A stretch of DNA of 64,000 bases from Biomphalaria glabrata (taxonomy: Eukaryota; Mollusca; Gastropoda; Planorbidae): positions 432,001 to 496,000 of the forward strand of contig NC_074716.1 of assembly GCF_947242115.1 (NCBI RefSeq), given 5' to 3'. The position numbers and the translations under genes were made by a program. This document shows positions 22,051 to 32,995 of this stretch, in pieces. The notes below the pieces were generated by a model. The model was not told the origin of the DNA, searched no databases, and saw only the letters and a program-made list of their open reading frames with translations. Numbering within the stretch: position 1 is the first letter of the stretch; the number at the start of each line of letters is the position of its first letter.

Positions 22051-22113
22051 CTAAATAAAAAAATACATACAGATAATATTCTTTACATATTAAAAGAAAA
22101 AGAGAAAGATTAC

Positions 22114-22263
22114 CTGAGGTGACCAGACACCATCAGTAAAGCAATATTTTTTTGAGATATCAGTTACTGGTTCGGAAACTGCAGATGGATCAGTCACTGT
22201 ACAAAACTTGGTCAGTAAAATTTGAAAATTAGACAACTTCATGGTAAACAATAAAATCGCCAC
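22114..22263 (-). pseudogene. Unrecognised host gene, 150-nt exon (most upstream seen)
   Basis: Minus strand: acceptor TTTGTGTTTTCAG, 150 bases in phase 0 with no stop, donor GTAATC. It reads VAILLFTMKLSNFQILLTKF, CTVTDPSAVSEPVTDISKKY and CFTDGVWSPQ. Splice signals and frame are clean. It is grouped as a pseudogene because downstream exons on the same strand are damaged; it could instead be an intact exon of a live gene. Family not recognised. Confidence 0.55.
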
Positions 22264-22569
22264 CTGAAAACACAAATAAACAATAAGAGGATGTAGACAC
22301 ACAAATTGTTACAATGTATGATTTTAATTCAATGTGAGCCAAAGGAATAGTTATAACCTTATATAGCCTTAAACACATCAAACATTTGAACTAGTGGCCA
22401 ATAGTGCGCCACATTTTAAGGATAAATGCATAAAATATACAGCTATTTTATTTGAATAAATGTGAATATTAAAGTCAATATAAACAAATATGAGACTGTG
22501 TGACAAAAGTTTAACTTAAATATTACATCCTGTTTGTGTTTTTTTTTCTCTGTGTTCTCATTATAAATT

Positions 22570-23480
22570 GTAGGGTTCAGATATATATATATTTATTGAA
22601 GATGAACTCCATTCTTTTCAGATCAGGAAGCTTTCCATACAATCTTTATTCTGAAGGACTGTTGGGGGCCAGTATTTTGTATGGGCCTCATGATAAAACA
22701 AGGCCACATGTTCTTTTCACTAGTTTCAACATCCAGAATAAGTGTTGCCTCATTATGTTGTGCCCTGTTCAAAGGTGAAAAATAATTCATTGACTGTGTC
22801 CTGATAGAATGTAACATGCATCCTTAATCCTGATGTTTGAGTGACAACTGTTTTGGTTTTGGTTAATACTACTCTTTTTTTTTTCTCTTCCAGATATAGT
22901 GGAATTTAAGAAAAGTCTTCAGCAGGATTCAAACCATGCACCCTGGTTCAGTAGCCAAGTGCTTTACCACTTAGCCACTGCACCTCCCATGGAATTTAAG
23001 TCTGCTTAGTTATTCTTCCATTTTGGCAGTGTCAGATTTTTCTTCTCCTCTATTTGAAAGTGTGCTGGGACCCATTGAAGAACAGTTTTCTTGCAATTAT
23101 TGTTGAGATTTATAAGAGCTGTCCTGACTTTTTTGATAGAGGAGGCATCAGATTTTTTTAAACATTAGAAAGAAATGTTTATTCATTAGAAAGTGCATCT
23201 GAGAGATCGCCAGTGGCAATTAAATTTTCTAATCTTTCTCAATTGAGCCATTTATTGAATAAGACAGCTCTTCTGTTACTGGTGGATTCTTAAGATGATC
23301 CATCTGTATAATTGACCCACTAGTTATTGGTTTATTAGATTTGTAGAAAAATATTCATCATTTTCTTGAGATCTTTCTGATTGTGATAAGATTTTTTGGT
23401 TATGTTTTCAATACTGTCTCATACCAGAAAGAGAGCTTAGGTCCCAGGGAAGAGAGTCATTGCACTGTTTAACTGATTCA
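22570..23480 (-). mobile_element. I-clade LINE, highly decayed, with a SINE inside
   Basis: The minus strand aligns by eye with 30800-31780: SLPWDLSSL near 23430 (compare SLPWDESPL), RNase H remnants near 23200-23320, KTVLQWVPAHF near 23055-23085 (compare KTVIQWIPAH), and the CxVSPEN-type tail near 22600-22770. Numerous stops and frame changes. One of the oldest copies in the window. Confidence 0.7.
22905..22992 (-). repeat. SINE family A head, inserted in LINE
   Basis: Minus strand: GGGAGGTGCAGTGGCTAAGT then GGTAAAGCACTTGGC (A box) and GGTTTGAATCCTGCTGAAG (B box). It interrupts the old LINE copy. Confidence 0.75.
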
Positions 23481-23928
23481 TAAATTATATTTTATAAGTG
23501 GTGTTTCTTTGTTTGAGATTCTTGTATGAAATGGTCTTTTCAGTTAGTTTGAGTGCCAGACTTGTGGGTTTAAGTTTTGAGTGGGTAGCTCTCTTAGGTT
23601 TCCATTTTAGTAAACTGAGTAAGAATTATTATTTCTCTTATTTTGTCCAGAGAAACCAGGGAAAAAATGATCTCTTCTATTGCTTTGAAGGTTGTTGTTT
23701 TTATTGTTTGGAGTTAGGTTTTTGTTTTACTTTTTTACTTTGTCTATTTTCTGTAGAATTGACTGCTGAATCATATGATGTAGCACTGTGTTCTATAGTG
23801 ATGTAGCTGGTAAATTTCTTTTTCAAAATGTAATTTGCTTATGGAAGCTCACAGCCTGCTAGGTGGTTGGTGTTAGCCTTCCCTGGTTGTCCAAGAAGTC
23901 TACATCTGAGTTGCCAGTTACACTGATG

Positions 23929-24115
23929 TGATTTGGTATCCACTGCATCTAGTGTGTTGTAGCTGGTACATTTCTATTTCAAAATGTTGTGATTTGGTAT
24001 CTACTGCATCTAGCGTGTTGTAGCTGGTACATTTCTATTTCAAAATTTTGTGATTTGGTATCCACTGCATCTAGCGTGTTGTAGCTGGTACATTTCTATT
24101 TCAAAATGTTGTGAC
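23929..24115. repeat. 61-bp tandem repeat, three copies
   Basis: The unit contains GATTTGGTATCCACTGCATC and TAGCTGGTACATTTCTATTT; a further partial unit lies near 23803-23835. Copies are nearly identical. Confidence 0.9.
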
Positions 24116-24234
24116 TTGCTCCAAATTAATATTTCCATTTTATATCTTGTACAATTTCACTTTTTTTTAGTTGACTTTATAGACTGTCATTTTATTCATA
24201 CTGCCATGTAAGATCTTTAAATTTGTTGAACCAT

Positions 24235-24348
24235 GGATTGGGCATTAGAGCTGGGTGGACTCAGAGGTGCCCAGTCTTCACTAGGATTCATAGCCGGGAC
24301 CCCCAGTATGAAAGTCAAGAGCTTTACCACTCAGCCACCACGCCTCCA
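24235..24348 (-). repeat. SINE family A, head and front part
   Basis: Minus strand: GGAGGCGTGGTGGCTGAGTG, GTAAAGCTCTTGAC (A box), GGCTATGAATCCTAGTGAAG (B box region), then CCCAGCTCTAATGCCC. Confidence 0.8.
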
Positions 24349-24454
24349 TCAAATTGATTAGGCTAAAAGTAGTCCTACAAGTTCTTTGAGTGAAAAGAAA
24401 ACAGTGTTTAATGAATAAAAAAGGGAAGAAGAAACTTTTTTTTTCCCACTAAAG

Positions 24455-24615
24455 TAAATCAAAGTAAAGTTCCCCTTTCAGACCTTACAATCTAGGGGGC
24501 TGAGGATGTAAAGGTCATCTGTTTCTGTGGCCCATGGTTAATGAGATTGCCAGCACAACAACCAGCCGCCTTTACCTTCCCCATCACACCAGGTACCTTT
24601 AGGTTGGTAGACATA
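24455..24615 (-). repeat. SINE family A, tail part
   Basis: The minus strand carries the family tail: GGTACCTGG, CCATGGGCCACAGAAACAGA, GACCTTTACATCCTCAG, GTAAGGTCTGAAAGGGGAAC. Confidence 0.8.
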
Positions 24616-24904
24616 GTCATGTGATCAGGGCACGGCAGACATATTGTTGGTAAAAATCTGGCTTCTATGCACAGTCAACACAAGCTTTTAGGCACTTACC
24701 ATGGATAAGTCGAGCAAAGAAAGATATAGTCAGAAACAAATACTAATTCTTACACTTTGAAAGCAAGCCAGCATAATAAAGAAAATGATTTGCTGCCCTC
24801 CTTGTGTTTTTTTTTTTTAAATATTAAAAAAAAATAATAAAAAATACATGTTTTGTAAAATGTTTTACTTATTTCGGATGTTCCTTCAGAGTTGAAGATA
24901 ATTA

Positions 24905-25015
24905 CTTCTTAGTCCAAACCTCCCGCAGGACGGCGGGGGATGGGAGCGGGCAGGGTTTGAACCCCTGACCATCGATAAGTCCGAACGACAGTCCAGCGTG
25001 GTTATCCAGATCTCT
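24905..25015 (-). repeat. SINE family B copy
   Basis: Minus strand: GGACTGTCGTTCGGACTTAT, B box GGGGTTCAAACCCTGCCCGC, then CCCGCCGTCCTGCGGGAGG, GTTTGGACTAAG. The same order recurs at 36478-36560 (+) and 48145-48262 (-). Confidence 0.75.
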
Positions 25016-25089
25016 TCACTTATAATCTTGTTCTACTGAAAGTGCTTACACAATCACAAAGGATGAGTTCAAGGTATTCCGAATCAATT

Positions 25090-25200
25090 TTATTGTTAGA
25101 CCTAGATTAGATCTAGATCTACTAATAACTAATCTAGACTAGATTCTAGATCTATATTCTAACTATTTAAGTTAGCATATCTAGACTACTATATTCATAA
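25090..25200. repeat. TCTAGA/AGATCT-rich island
   Basis: Dense overlapping words CTAGATCTAGATCTA; one of several such islands in this window. Confidence 0.85.
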
Positions 25201-25259
25201 TATTGTTTGACATAAATGTAGAATCAGATTGAATAGTCAATATTTATTATTGTCGAGGG

Positions 25260-27206
25260 CAGTGTTTCTCAAACTGTATGCCGCCGAAGATTTGCAGGTG
25301 TGCCGAGGAGTTTTCAGAATGCCACACGTGCAGCGTTACACAGGTTTGCGTACTATTAAATTTTTATTTTACCTTTGGACGACATCCCAACTTGCAACGA
25401 CCAGTAATAGTAGTGGATCGCTACATTATGACGGAAAGGGGTGTTAGCTCTTCAGGTTATGGAGTTGTCCACTATACATATATTATTATAATGACTCAAA
25501 TGTAGGCCGCCTTAGCAGACGCTCAGCAGTTCTTGAATTGGTAACGATTATAATAAGCGATGTGTTTCATGTAAATTTTGTAGGTGTATGCTAATAATAA
25601 CAAATTATTACTAAGCCTTAGCCATTGTTATCCATGGAGAAATACGTTGGTAAGAATGAAACTGCGAAAGCGTTCAATGAAAAGCAAGGAACCAAACAAA
25701 GGTACAAAGAGGATTACATCGGATATGGTTTCATATCTTCAGGACCTGAAGATTCTCCATTGTCATTCTGTCTGATCTGCAATTCAGCTCTGTTGAATGA
25801 GGCGCTTGTTCCAAGCAAATTGAAGAGACACTTGGAAACAAAACATCCAGCTGTAAAAGCGCAACCGAAGGAATACTTCGAAAACTTTTATTCAGTTCAT
25901 AAAGGATGAAAAATGTGTCAACAAATTCTTATTTTAAAAAGACTTACCAACTACGACCAAAGGCGAAGATTTTTAAGTGGTGAACGAAAACATTTTGCTA
26001 TTCAAAGTACAGTGGAGACAAACTGTGTCAGCGTTTGCACCGATGGCTGTCCTTCCATGCAGGGAAATAGAAAGGGATTCTTCACTCTTGTGCGTCAAGA
26101 AAATCCAAATGTATTAGTTGTTCACTGCATAATCCACAGAGAAGCTCTTGCCTTCAAATATTTGATGTCTGTTCTGGATCAAGTGATTGAAGTTGTAAAC
26201 TTCCTCAAATCTCGACCGCTTGCATTCTGACTTTCCTCAGAGCTTTGTGAAGCAATGGATTCAGACTACTAATGTCTCCTGTATCACACCAACGTTTGTT
26301 GGCTCTCCAGGGGAAAAGTGTTAAAGCATGTTGTCCAACTCAAGGCTGAGCTGATTTCATTCTTGGAGGCTGAAAAAAAAAAAAAAAAAAAAAAGACTTT
26401 GGATTTTCTATTCATGACGAGATTTGGTGGGTTAAGGTGACATTTCTCTCTGATTTATTTGACAAATTAAATTCATTGAATTGAAGTCTTCAAGGACCAT
26501 CGGAAACCATCATCATTGCATCCTCAAAACTAAAATCATTTTGGTTAAAATTGATTGTCTTTGTGGCAAAGTAAAATCACGAAAGGACTGCTTTCGTACT
26601 TACAATGAATGTGCTTCAAATAAAGAAATCACCCCCGAAATTCTGGACACTTTGAAACACCTGCAGTCAGCATTGCAGCATTACTTCTCAACAGTTTGAA
26701 GTAATGAATATAAATGGGTCAGCTCTCCATTTGGAAACAATGAAGCTACAAATTTTACAACTAAAGAAGAAGAGCAGCTCAATATTTAAAAAACGATGCA
26801 ATTCTTAAGTCAAGTTTTCAGAGAAAGCCTGGATGTGTTTTGGATTTCAATCAACAAGTTATATCCTGTAATCAATTTTAAAGCAATCAAAATAATTCTT
26901 CCATTTACATCTTTATGGTTTTGTGAGTTTGGATTTTCAGCACTGACTGAAATCAAATCTAAGAAAAGAGAGAGACTTCTTACAATAGACGATGAAATGC
27001 GAGTTTGTTTGTCGACTTTGGAGCCTCGATTAGATCGCATTTGCTCTCAAAAACAGGCACAACATTCACATTAAACATAATACTGAAAAACAGGCAAAAT
27101 CTTTTTTTCTTTTTATTATAAAACATCTGTTGCTCTTTGTGGTGTGCCGCAAAATTTTTGTAGTTTGTTTACTGTGCCGGCAGACAAAAAAGTTTGAGAA
27201 ACACTG
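25260..27206 (+). mobile_element. hAT DNA transposon, decayed, with TIRs and target duplication
   Basis: Perfect 16-bp terminal inverted repeats CAGTGTTTCTCAAACT occupy 25260-25275 and 27191-27206. The 8-bp flanks GTCGAGGG (25252-25259) and GTCTAGAG (27207-27214) match at 6 of 8. The transposase is ZBED5/SCAND3-like. A BED finger lies at 25634-25906 (CLICNSALLNEALVPSKLKR, HLETKH). A piece holding the second catalytic Asp (VCTDGCPSMQGN, near 26035) follows, and the C-terminal dimerisation region is at 26880-27070 (FTSLWFCEFGFSALTEIKSK). The stretch with the first Asp is missing and frames are broken in several places. A run of 22 A sits at 26373. Confidence 0.9.
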
Positions 27207-27214
27207 GTCTAGAG

Positions 27215-27560
27215 CTAGATCAACATTGTTGTAACATATAATGTAGGCCTACATAGATTGTGATAGAGATCTACTCTCTACTCAAGCCTTCAAGGTCTAG
27301 TATTCTAGATGGCTACATAGATCATAGATATCTTATATACAAAATCTGGATGATGTCTCAGATTAGAGTGTGACTAGATCTAGAGTCTAGCCTACATAAT
27401 GCTTAGGCTTAGTAGATCATTCTAGATCTCATCTAGACTCTATAGAATAGATCTAGAAAATCTAGATAACATCTAAAATCTACATCTCTCTGTTGCTGCA
27501 TATTTTAAGCATATGAAACTTAATTTTTATCTAATAGATATAGCTAGATCTAGTCTTCAC
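27215..27560. repeat. TCTAGA/AGATCT-rich island
   Basis: Irregular, not a fixed-unit tandem array; CTAGATCTAG words dominate. Confidence 0.8.
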
Positions 27561-27594
27561 TTCTAGGTCACTTGATAAGATAAATAAATTTAGC

Positions 27595-27740
27595 TTTTAT
27601 GTAGCACTACTTTCATGCTTATAGTTATAGCATGCTCAGAGCGCTATGGTCCAATCTCATTGGTGGACCGGAGGGGAGGGGTATCTGGGAGGTTTTCAGT
27701 GCTGCCTTTAGGCGCTCATTAAACACATCTCTGCACAAGA
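27595..27740 (-). repeat. SINE family C copy
   Basis: The minus strand shows GTGTTTAATGAGCGCCTAAA, GGCAGCACTGAAAACC, ATGAGATTGGACCATAGCGC and GAGCATGCTATAACTATAAG, the same central and tail order as 13085-13250. Confidence 0.7.
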
Positions 27741-28186
27741 TATATTTGGACTATAGTTACAGATAATAGTTACTTATTATTAGATACTAGTATTATATAG
27801 ATCAGATCTAGCATCTAAACCAAAGAAAACTTTACTATCCAGTTTAGATCTAAGTCTAGGGCTGAAGACTTTTTAAAGTTTATTTTAGGACTAGGCTCAT
27901 CAAGACTAGTAACTTGTTGATAAGTCTAATGGTCCTAGATCTGTGTTTCTTTTACAACTTTCAAATGCTCTTTAAGATTTGAAGCTAATTACACCTTAGC
28001 CCAAACCTTTTGGCTGTTGCGGCTGAAGCACTTCACTAGTCTCAATTGAATTTTTGGTGTAAACTAGGGTTTTGAATTTCTATATTTTTAGGATGCTTCA
28101 AAGTCCAACCAATTCTTTATATTACAAGAGTTCTACATCTATTATTAAAATGTTATTGCTATTTTTACTTTTGAAAATGTCTACAG

Positions 28187-28267
28187 GCTTACAAGAGTTT
28201 AGCAGCTTACAACCAGTTCCTAGATGGTTGGGTTCAAGATGTTATGGCTTTTAAACCACTAGCAAAG
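28187..28267 (+). pseudogene. SWIM/YqaJ-type gene, N-terminal exon
   Basis: Acceptor AAAATGTCTACAG ends at 28186; 81 bases in phase 0 read AYKSLAAYNQFLDGWVQDVM then AFKPLAK; donor GTAAGTAA. The motif SLxAYxxFxxGWV begins the conserved part of animal proteins that carry a SWIM zinc finger followed by a YqaJ-like exonuclease fold, a family multicopy in molluscs. Continuation exons are at 28392, 29640 and 31809. The exon is undamaged, but the locus is broken by LINE insertions. Confidence 0.65.
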
Positions 28268-28391
28268 GTAAGTAATAAATATTGTTATATTATAGTTAAT
28301 ATCTTGATATTCAAAGGTATTTACATGTATATGAGACCAATGTCTTGATATGTACAGGTATTTTAAATAATTTTTTTTTTCTTTTTAATAG

Positions 28392-28432
28392 GTCTTCACT
28401 CTCAGTGGTTAGCATGTACTGCAGCCCTGGAT
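28392..28432 (+). pseudogene. SWIM/YqaJ-type gene, truncated second exon
   Basis: Acceptor TTTTTAATAG at 28391, followed by LHSQWLACTAALD in one frame. Family members have (V)xHSQRL at this point. The frame does not join the previous exon exactly (one base short), and the exon is cut off by the LINE that starts near 28440. The rest of it, up to the SWIM cysteines, is not found. Confidence 0.45.
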
Positions 28433-28439
28433 AGTAATA

Positions 28440-29615
28440 AGTCAAGATAATAGTGAACAAATAGATGCTATCTTACTAGATTTTTCTAAGGCTTTTGACA
28501 AAGTTCACCACCATAGTTTGCTTAAAAAATTAAAATATTTCGGCATTAATGGTCCACTGCATCAGTGGATTAAAGACTTTCTGATAGGGAGAGAACAAAC
28601 TGTAATAATAAATGGCTCTAAATCAACACCGATAACAGTAAACTCAGGTGTACCTCAAGGAACAGTCTTGGGTCCACTACTATTTTTAATTTACATAAAT
28701 GATTTACCGAATTGCATTACTTCAAGAACAAAAGTCAGATTATTTGCAGACGATTGCATAATATATAGAACAATAAAAACAACACAAGACACAGATATTT
28801 AACAAAGAGAATTAGATGAATTACAGAAATGGGAATCAAATTGGAGCATGTCTTTCCACCCAGAAAAATGTCAGTTGTTAAGAGTAACAAAAAAACTAAA
28901 ACAAATTAATTCCCCTTATCTTATTCATGGCAAACCAGTAACACAGACTAAAAACGCAAAATACCTAGGTGTTATAATAAATGAAAAACTATCATGGAAT
29001 CCACATATTGATGAAACTACAAAAAAATCAAACAAAGCATTAGGATTTATTAAAAGAAATTTCTATAAATCAAATAAGAACATAAAACTAAAATGTTATT
29101 TAACCTTGGTTAGGCCAATAATAGAATATGCATCCTCCGTTTGGGACCCCTCAACTCAAGAAAACATTAAGAAACTGGAACAGACACAAAATAGAGCAGT
29201 GAGATTCATAACAAACGAATATTCACATTTGACTAGAGTAACACCTTTAGTAAAATCACTAAATTTAGAAAGCCTTCAGGACAGAAGGCTCAAAAGTAAA
29301 GTAGCAATCATACATAAAACACTGAACCATAATCTTCAAATACAAAAACAAAATTTAATAAAATACTCTGAAAGACACAAAGATAAAGGCACATTCCTCG
29401 TCCCATATGCTAGGACAAATTTGTACAAATACTCCTTCTTTCCTAGTACTATTAGAGCATGGAATGGGTTACCTGAGCTAGCCAGGAAAACCAGGGACGT
29501 GGCAGAATTTAAGTCATTGGTTAATATGCATGACTAAATGCATGACGCGTAGGACGTAATCATCTTCTTTTTTGAAGTAACGTCTGTATTATATAAGAAG
29601 AAGATGGTATTATTC
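28440..29615 (+). mobile_element. LINE (CR1/Jockey-like, no RNase H), 5'-truncated
   Basis: The RT begins within motif A: IDAILLDFSKAFDKVHHHSL, then GVPQGTVLGPLLFLIYINDL, catalytic LFADDCIIY near 28740, a TAA at 28799-28801 (DTDI-stop), then YLGVIINEKLSWNPHIDETT, VRPIIEYASSVWDP, AWNGLPELARKTRDVAEFKS, stop at 29535-29537. The 3' tail contains GCGTAGGACGTAATCATC and AAGAAGAAG. Only the one internal stop is obvious. Tails of the same family occur at 46460-46510 (-) and at 50780-50805 joined to 52876-52945 (+). Confidence 0.85.
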
Positions 29616-29639
29616 TATCAGCCCACTGTTCTTGTATAG

Positions 29640-29675
29640 TTGGACTTGGTGAGTCCTGCACTCATGTGGCAGACA
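29640..29675 (+). pseudogene. SWIM/YqaJ-type gene, exon part left of LINE
   Basis: Acceptor TTCTTGTATAG ends at 29639. The exon reads GLGESCTHVAD and is then interrupted by a LINE; it resumes at 31809 in the same frame. C-T-H-V-A is the CxHxA half of the SWIM zinc finger. The last 12 bases (ATGTGGCAGACA) are duplicated at 31797-31808. Confidence 0.7.
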
Positions 29676-31796
29676 TGGATCCTTGAGTCAAATAACCTAC
29701 TCACTGAAGCCCAGACTGGCTTTAGAAAAGGCAGATCAACAGAAGATCAAATTGCCTTCATCACACAAGAAATAGAAGACGGCTTTCGAGAAAAGAAACC
29801 AACAACAATTGTGTGGGTTGACTTAGAAAAAGCATTTGACAAAGTCTGAGAACAAGGTCTCTTGCTCAAGCTAATCCAGCATCACATATCCCAAAGAATG
29901 TACAACTGGATAAAGGAATACCTAAATAATAGAAAAGCCTTAGTTTGCATGCAAGGACAAAGAAGCCACACAGTGGGTATAAAAAATGGCGTCCCCCAAG
30001 GAGGAGTCCTATCCCCAACACTTTTCCTAATATTCATAAACGATCTAAATCAAAACCTACCTAGAAAAGTTAAAAGCAGCATGTATGCAGATGACCTTGC
30101 CATAATTAGCACAGAAGAATATGTAGGAACATCGAAATTTCGATTACAAGATGCTCTTGATAAACTCAATAATTGGTCCAAAGACTGGGGCATGTCCATT
30201 AACACAAAAAAGACCACATATACCATATTCTCACAGTCAACAAAACAACAAACAATATAATTAACATTAGATTTGGAAGCTTTAGAAAAAAATGACAGCC
30301 CTACTTATCTTGGAGTCACCTATGACCCGAGACTAACCTGGAAAAACCAAATAGATAAAACACAGAGTAAAGGCATCCAGAGACTATCCCTCTTGAAAAA
30401 ATTAGCTGGCACAGATTGGGGAGCTAATCACAACATCCTGAAAAAGACCTATACCAGTTATGTAAGACCTGTATGGTGCCACAGCATGGGGCTCAGCAGC
30501 CCAAACCAACCTAAGAAAAATAGACAAGGTTCAAAATATTGGTCAAAGGATAATGACAGAGCAATAAAAACAACACCCATAAGAGCTATGGAGGAAACCG
30601 CTGCCCTGATCTCTCTGGATGAAAGAAGAGAAATAAAAATCCTTTCCCAATTCACTAAATTGGAAACCTTGGAGAGGCACCCACTCAGAACAAAAACCCA
30701 CAAAACTGGCACAAAAAAACGTCTCAAAAGGACCAATTTCATACAGGAATTTCTAAACCAAAAAAAGAAACACCAACTTGAAAAAATTACTCTGGAATCC
30801 TCAATACACTATAATGAATCTCTACCATGGGACGAAAGCCCTCTTCCTACTACAAGGGACCATATTGAAAACATAAAAAGAAAATCTGATTACAGACCAA
30901 CAGAGCTCAAGGAAATAGTGAACTGTTTTCTACATACCAATTACCCTAGCAATCAGTGGATCAGAGTTTACACGGATGGCTCATCCCATAAAGCCACCAC
31001 AAATGGAGGAGCTGGAATACTTATCGAATGGCCAGATGGAGGAAAACTAGAAATATCCATTGCAACTGGAGAGTTCTCTGACAGTCACAGAGCAGAAAGG
31101 GAAGCACTAGCACTGGCTGCTACCATGTTAGCAAATCATCCAAGTTCCCCTCACAGTCAGATTGTCTTTCTAACAGACGTAAAAACAACCCTCCAAAGCT
31201 TGCAAAACTCTGATTCCCCTCATATTAAAAACCTCAGAACAGCACTTACAAAGCTCAACAACAACAGCAAAAAAACTGTTATCCAATGGATACCAGCTCA
31301 CATACAACTAGCAGGAAATGAGAAGGCTGACACACTCGCCAAGAGTGGGAGAACAAACTGACAAGTAAACTCTGCACTCTATCCAGAAGAAATGAAGAAA
31401 TTAATTGTAGATAAAATAAATGAGAAATGGACGAACTCCCATCCAAATCACAAGAAAGATGACGCTTACTATAAGCTATCCCGACAAGACCAACGTCTAA
31501 TCTTTCGACTCAGGACCGGACACAACAGAATGCGACAACACATGTTCCAGAAGCTCAAAATTGGAACCAGTGAAATCTGCCCATGTGGAGTATCACCAGA
31601 AAATGCCGACCACGTCCTCCAAAACTGCTCTCTCTACCAAGAGGCCTGCACAAGACGTTGGCCCCAAATCACCCCAATAGAAAGAAAACTATATGGAGAG
31701 CTCCCTGATTTGGAAACCACTGGGCAGTTCATCTCATGTACTGGTCTAGTCATATGAACACTCCAACATAGCAATGAGAACGATGAAGAAGAAGAA
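29676..31796 (+). mobile_element. I-clade LINE (Nimbus-like), RT and RNase H, 12-bp target duplication
   Basis: The most complete copy of the main LINE family here. RT: LLTEAQTGFRKGRSTEDQIA, VDLEKAFDKV, a TGA at 29847-29849, NGVPQGGVLSPTLFLIFIND near 29985-30045, catalytic MYADDLAII near 30080, a TAA at 30258-30260, then YLGVTYDPRLTW. RNase H: VYTDGSSHKATTNGGAGILI near 30967, HRAEREALALAA, QWIPAHIQLAGNEKADTLAK near 31285; a TGA at 31359-31361. C-terminus: CPCGVSPENADHVLQNCSLY near 31578-31640, stop at 31755-31757. Tail GATGAAGAAGAAG. Flanking duplicates ATGTGGCAGACA at 29664-29675 and 31797-31808 fix the ends. 5'-truncated. Confidence 0.93.
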
Positions 31797-31808
31797 ATGT
31801 GGCAGACA

Positions 31809-32300
31809 CTTTATTTATGCTGGAAGCCAACACCAGGCTCAAAGACAGTAAGACAGTTACAGGCTTGTTATCTTACTGGATAAATCCATCAGAGCTTAAA
31901 AAAGTTTTGCCAACTAAGGTTTCTGAGATTGATATCACCTCATTAAAAAACAAAAAGTTAAATTTGATTCTCTTGTGAACAACATCACTTCTAAAAATAA
32001 AAATTTAAAGGCTATTAAATCCAAAGAAACTATAAAGCTTAGTATAAATATTTTTAATTCATTTATTGAAAGTAATGAGTTCCAATCAGATATTTTACTG
32101 TGTTGTGCTAATAGGAAGAATAGGTTTGTGCCTGTGCTTTAACGCTGCTAGGTCTCTCAATGAAAATTTCAAAACAGTCATTTATTACTGTCATCTTCCT
32201 GTCATAAGTACAAATAAATTTTTTGGGCCTGAGACTCTCCTTATTGGGCCAGAAAATCAAATCGGATATGTCGACATACATAACATCCAAAACAGTACAT
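31809..32300 (+). pseudogene. SWIM/YqaJ-type gene, exon part right of LINE
   Basis: It continues the frame of 29640-29675: TLFMLEANTRLKDSKTVTGL, LSYWINPSELKKV, then LPTKVSEIDITSLKNKKLNL and a TGA. In other frames further on, INIFNSFIESNEFQ and KFFGPETLLIGPEN are read, so decay continues. Family members have a (T/S)xxxAYWxxP segment after the SWIM finger, as here. The YqaJ exonuclease core is not found; a hAT element starts at 32314. Confidence 0.65.
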
Positions 32301-32779
32301 GAATATCTTAGATCAGGGGTGGGCAACCTTTTTGTATCGAGGGCCGCATTATTTTAAAAATTGGGAATGGCGGGCCGCATATTTATATACAACTTATAGA
32401 GACACTCTAAGCTAACTGTGTAGAATGTCTTTTAATTCATATTTACACTGTATTATATTCACGTTTCTTTTTTTTCCCCACACTTCACGTTAAGGAATTA
32501 CAACAAGAGTTAGCAATTATTTAAACCAATTTTACGATTTTTTTTTTCAAATTGCTGTTGTCATTTTACATTAAAATATCCTGACAAATATACAGTTGTA
32601 CTTAATGTGCAGTATTTTACTTTTTACACTCGTGCATGATGTTCCGGAACTGTGGAACTAGCTTACTAGTTTCTATCCTTGTGACTGCTGTCAAATTACA
32701 GTCAGTCAAAATCGACCAGTAGTAATGCTTGTTTAGTCTCCACAAAGGAAAAGGCTTGTTCACTGAATGAGACAATATA

Positions 32780-32900
32780 TGTTCTGGAAGTTAAATGTCG
32801 GGACTAGAGAAACTTGCCCATCACCAGAGAATGCTGACCATGTCCTTCAATGGTGCATTCTAAATCAAGAGACCCGAACAAGACTTTGGCCCTCCTAAAG
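32780..32900 (+). mobile_element. I-clade LINE, 3' scrap
   Basis: TCACCAGAGAATGCTGACCA at 32820 and TGTCCTTCAATGGTGCATTC match the SPENADHVLQNC region of the main LINE family. Confidence 0.65.
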
Positions 32901-32995
32901 AACAAAAACTAAAAAAACAAATAATTTTATTTGATACTACTAGGTCTAAATCTATTGACTAGATCTAGTGAAATCTAGTCTAGATTATTCTAGAT

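Noticed and set aside
23498-23806. Plus-strand hydrophobic 102-residue frame
   Set aside because: T-rich DNA antisense to a decayed LINE and its flank; no splice or promoter evidence.
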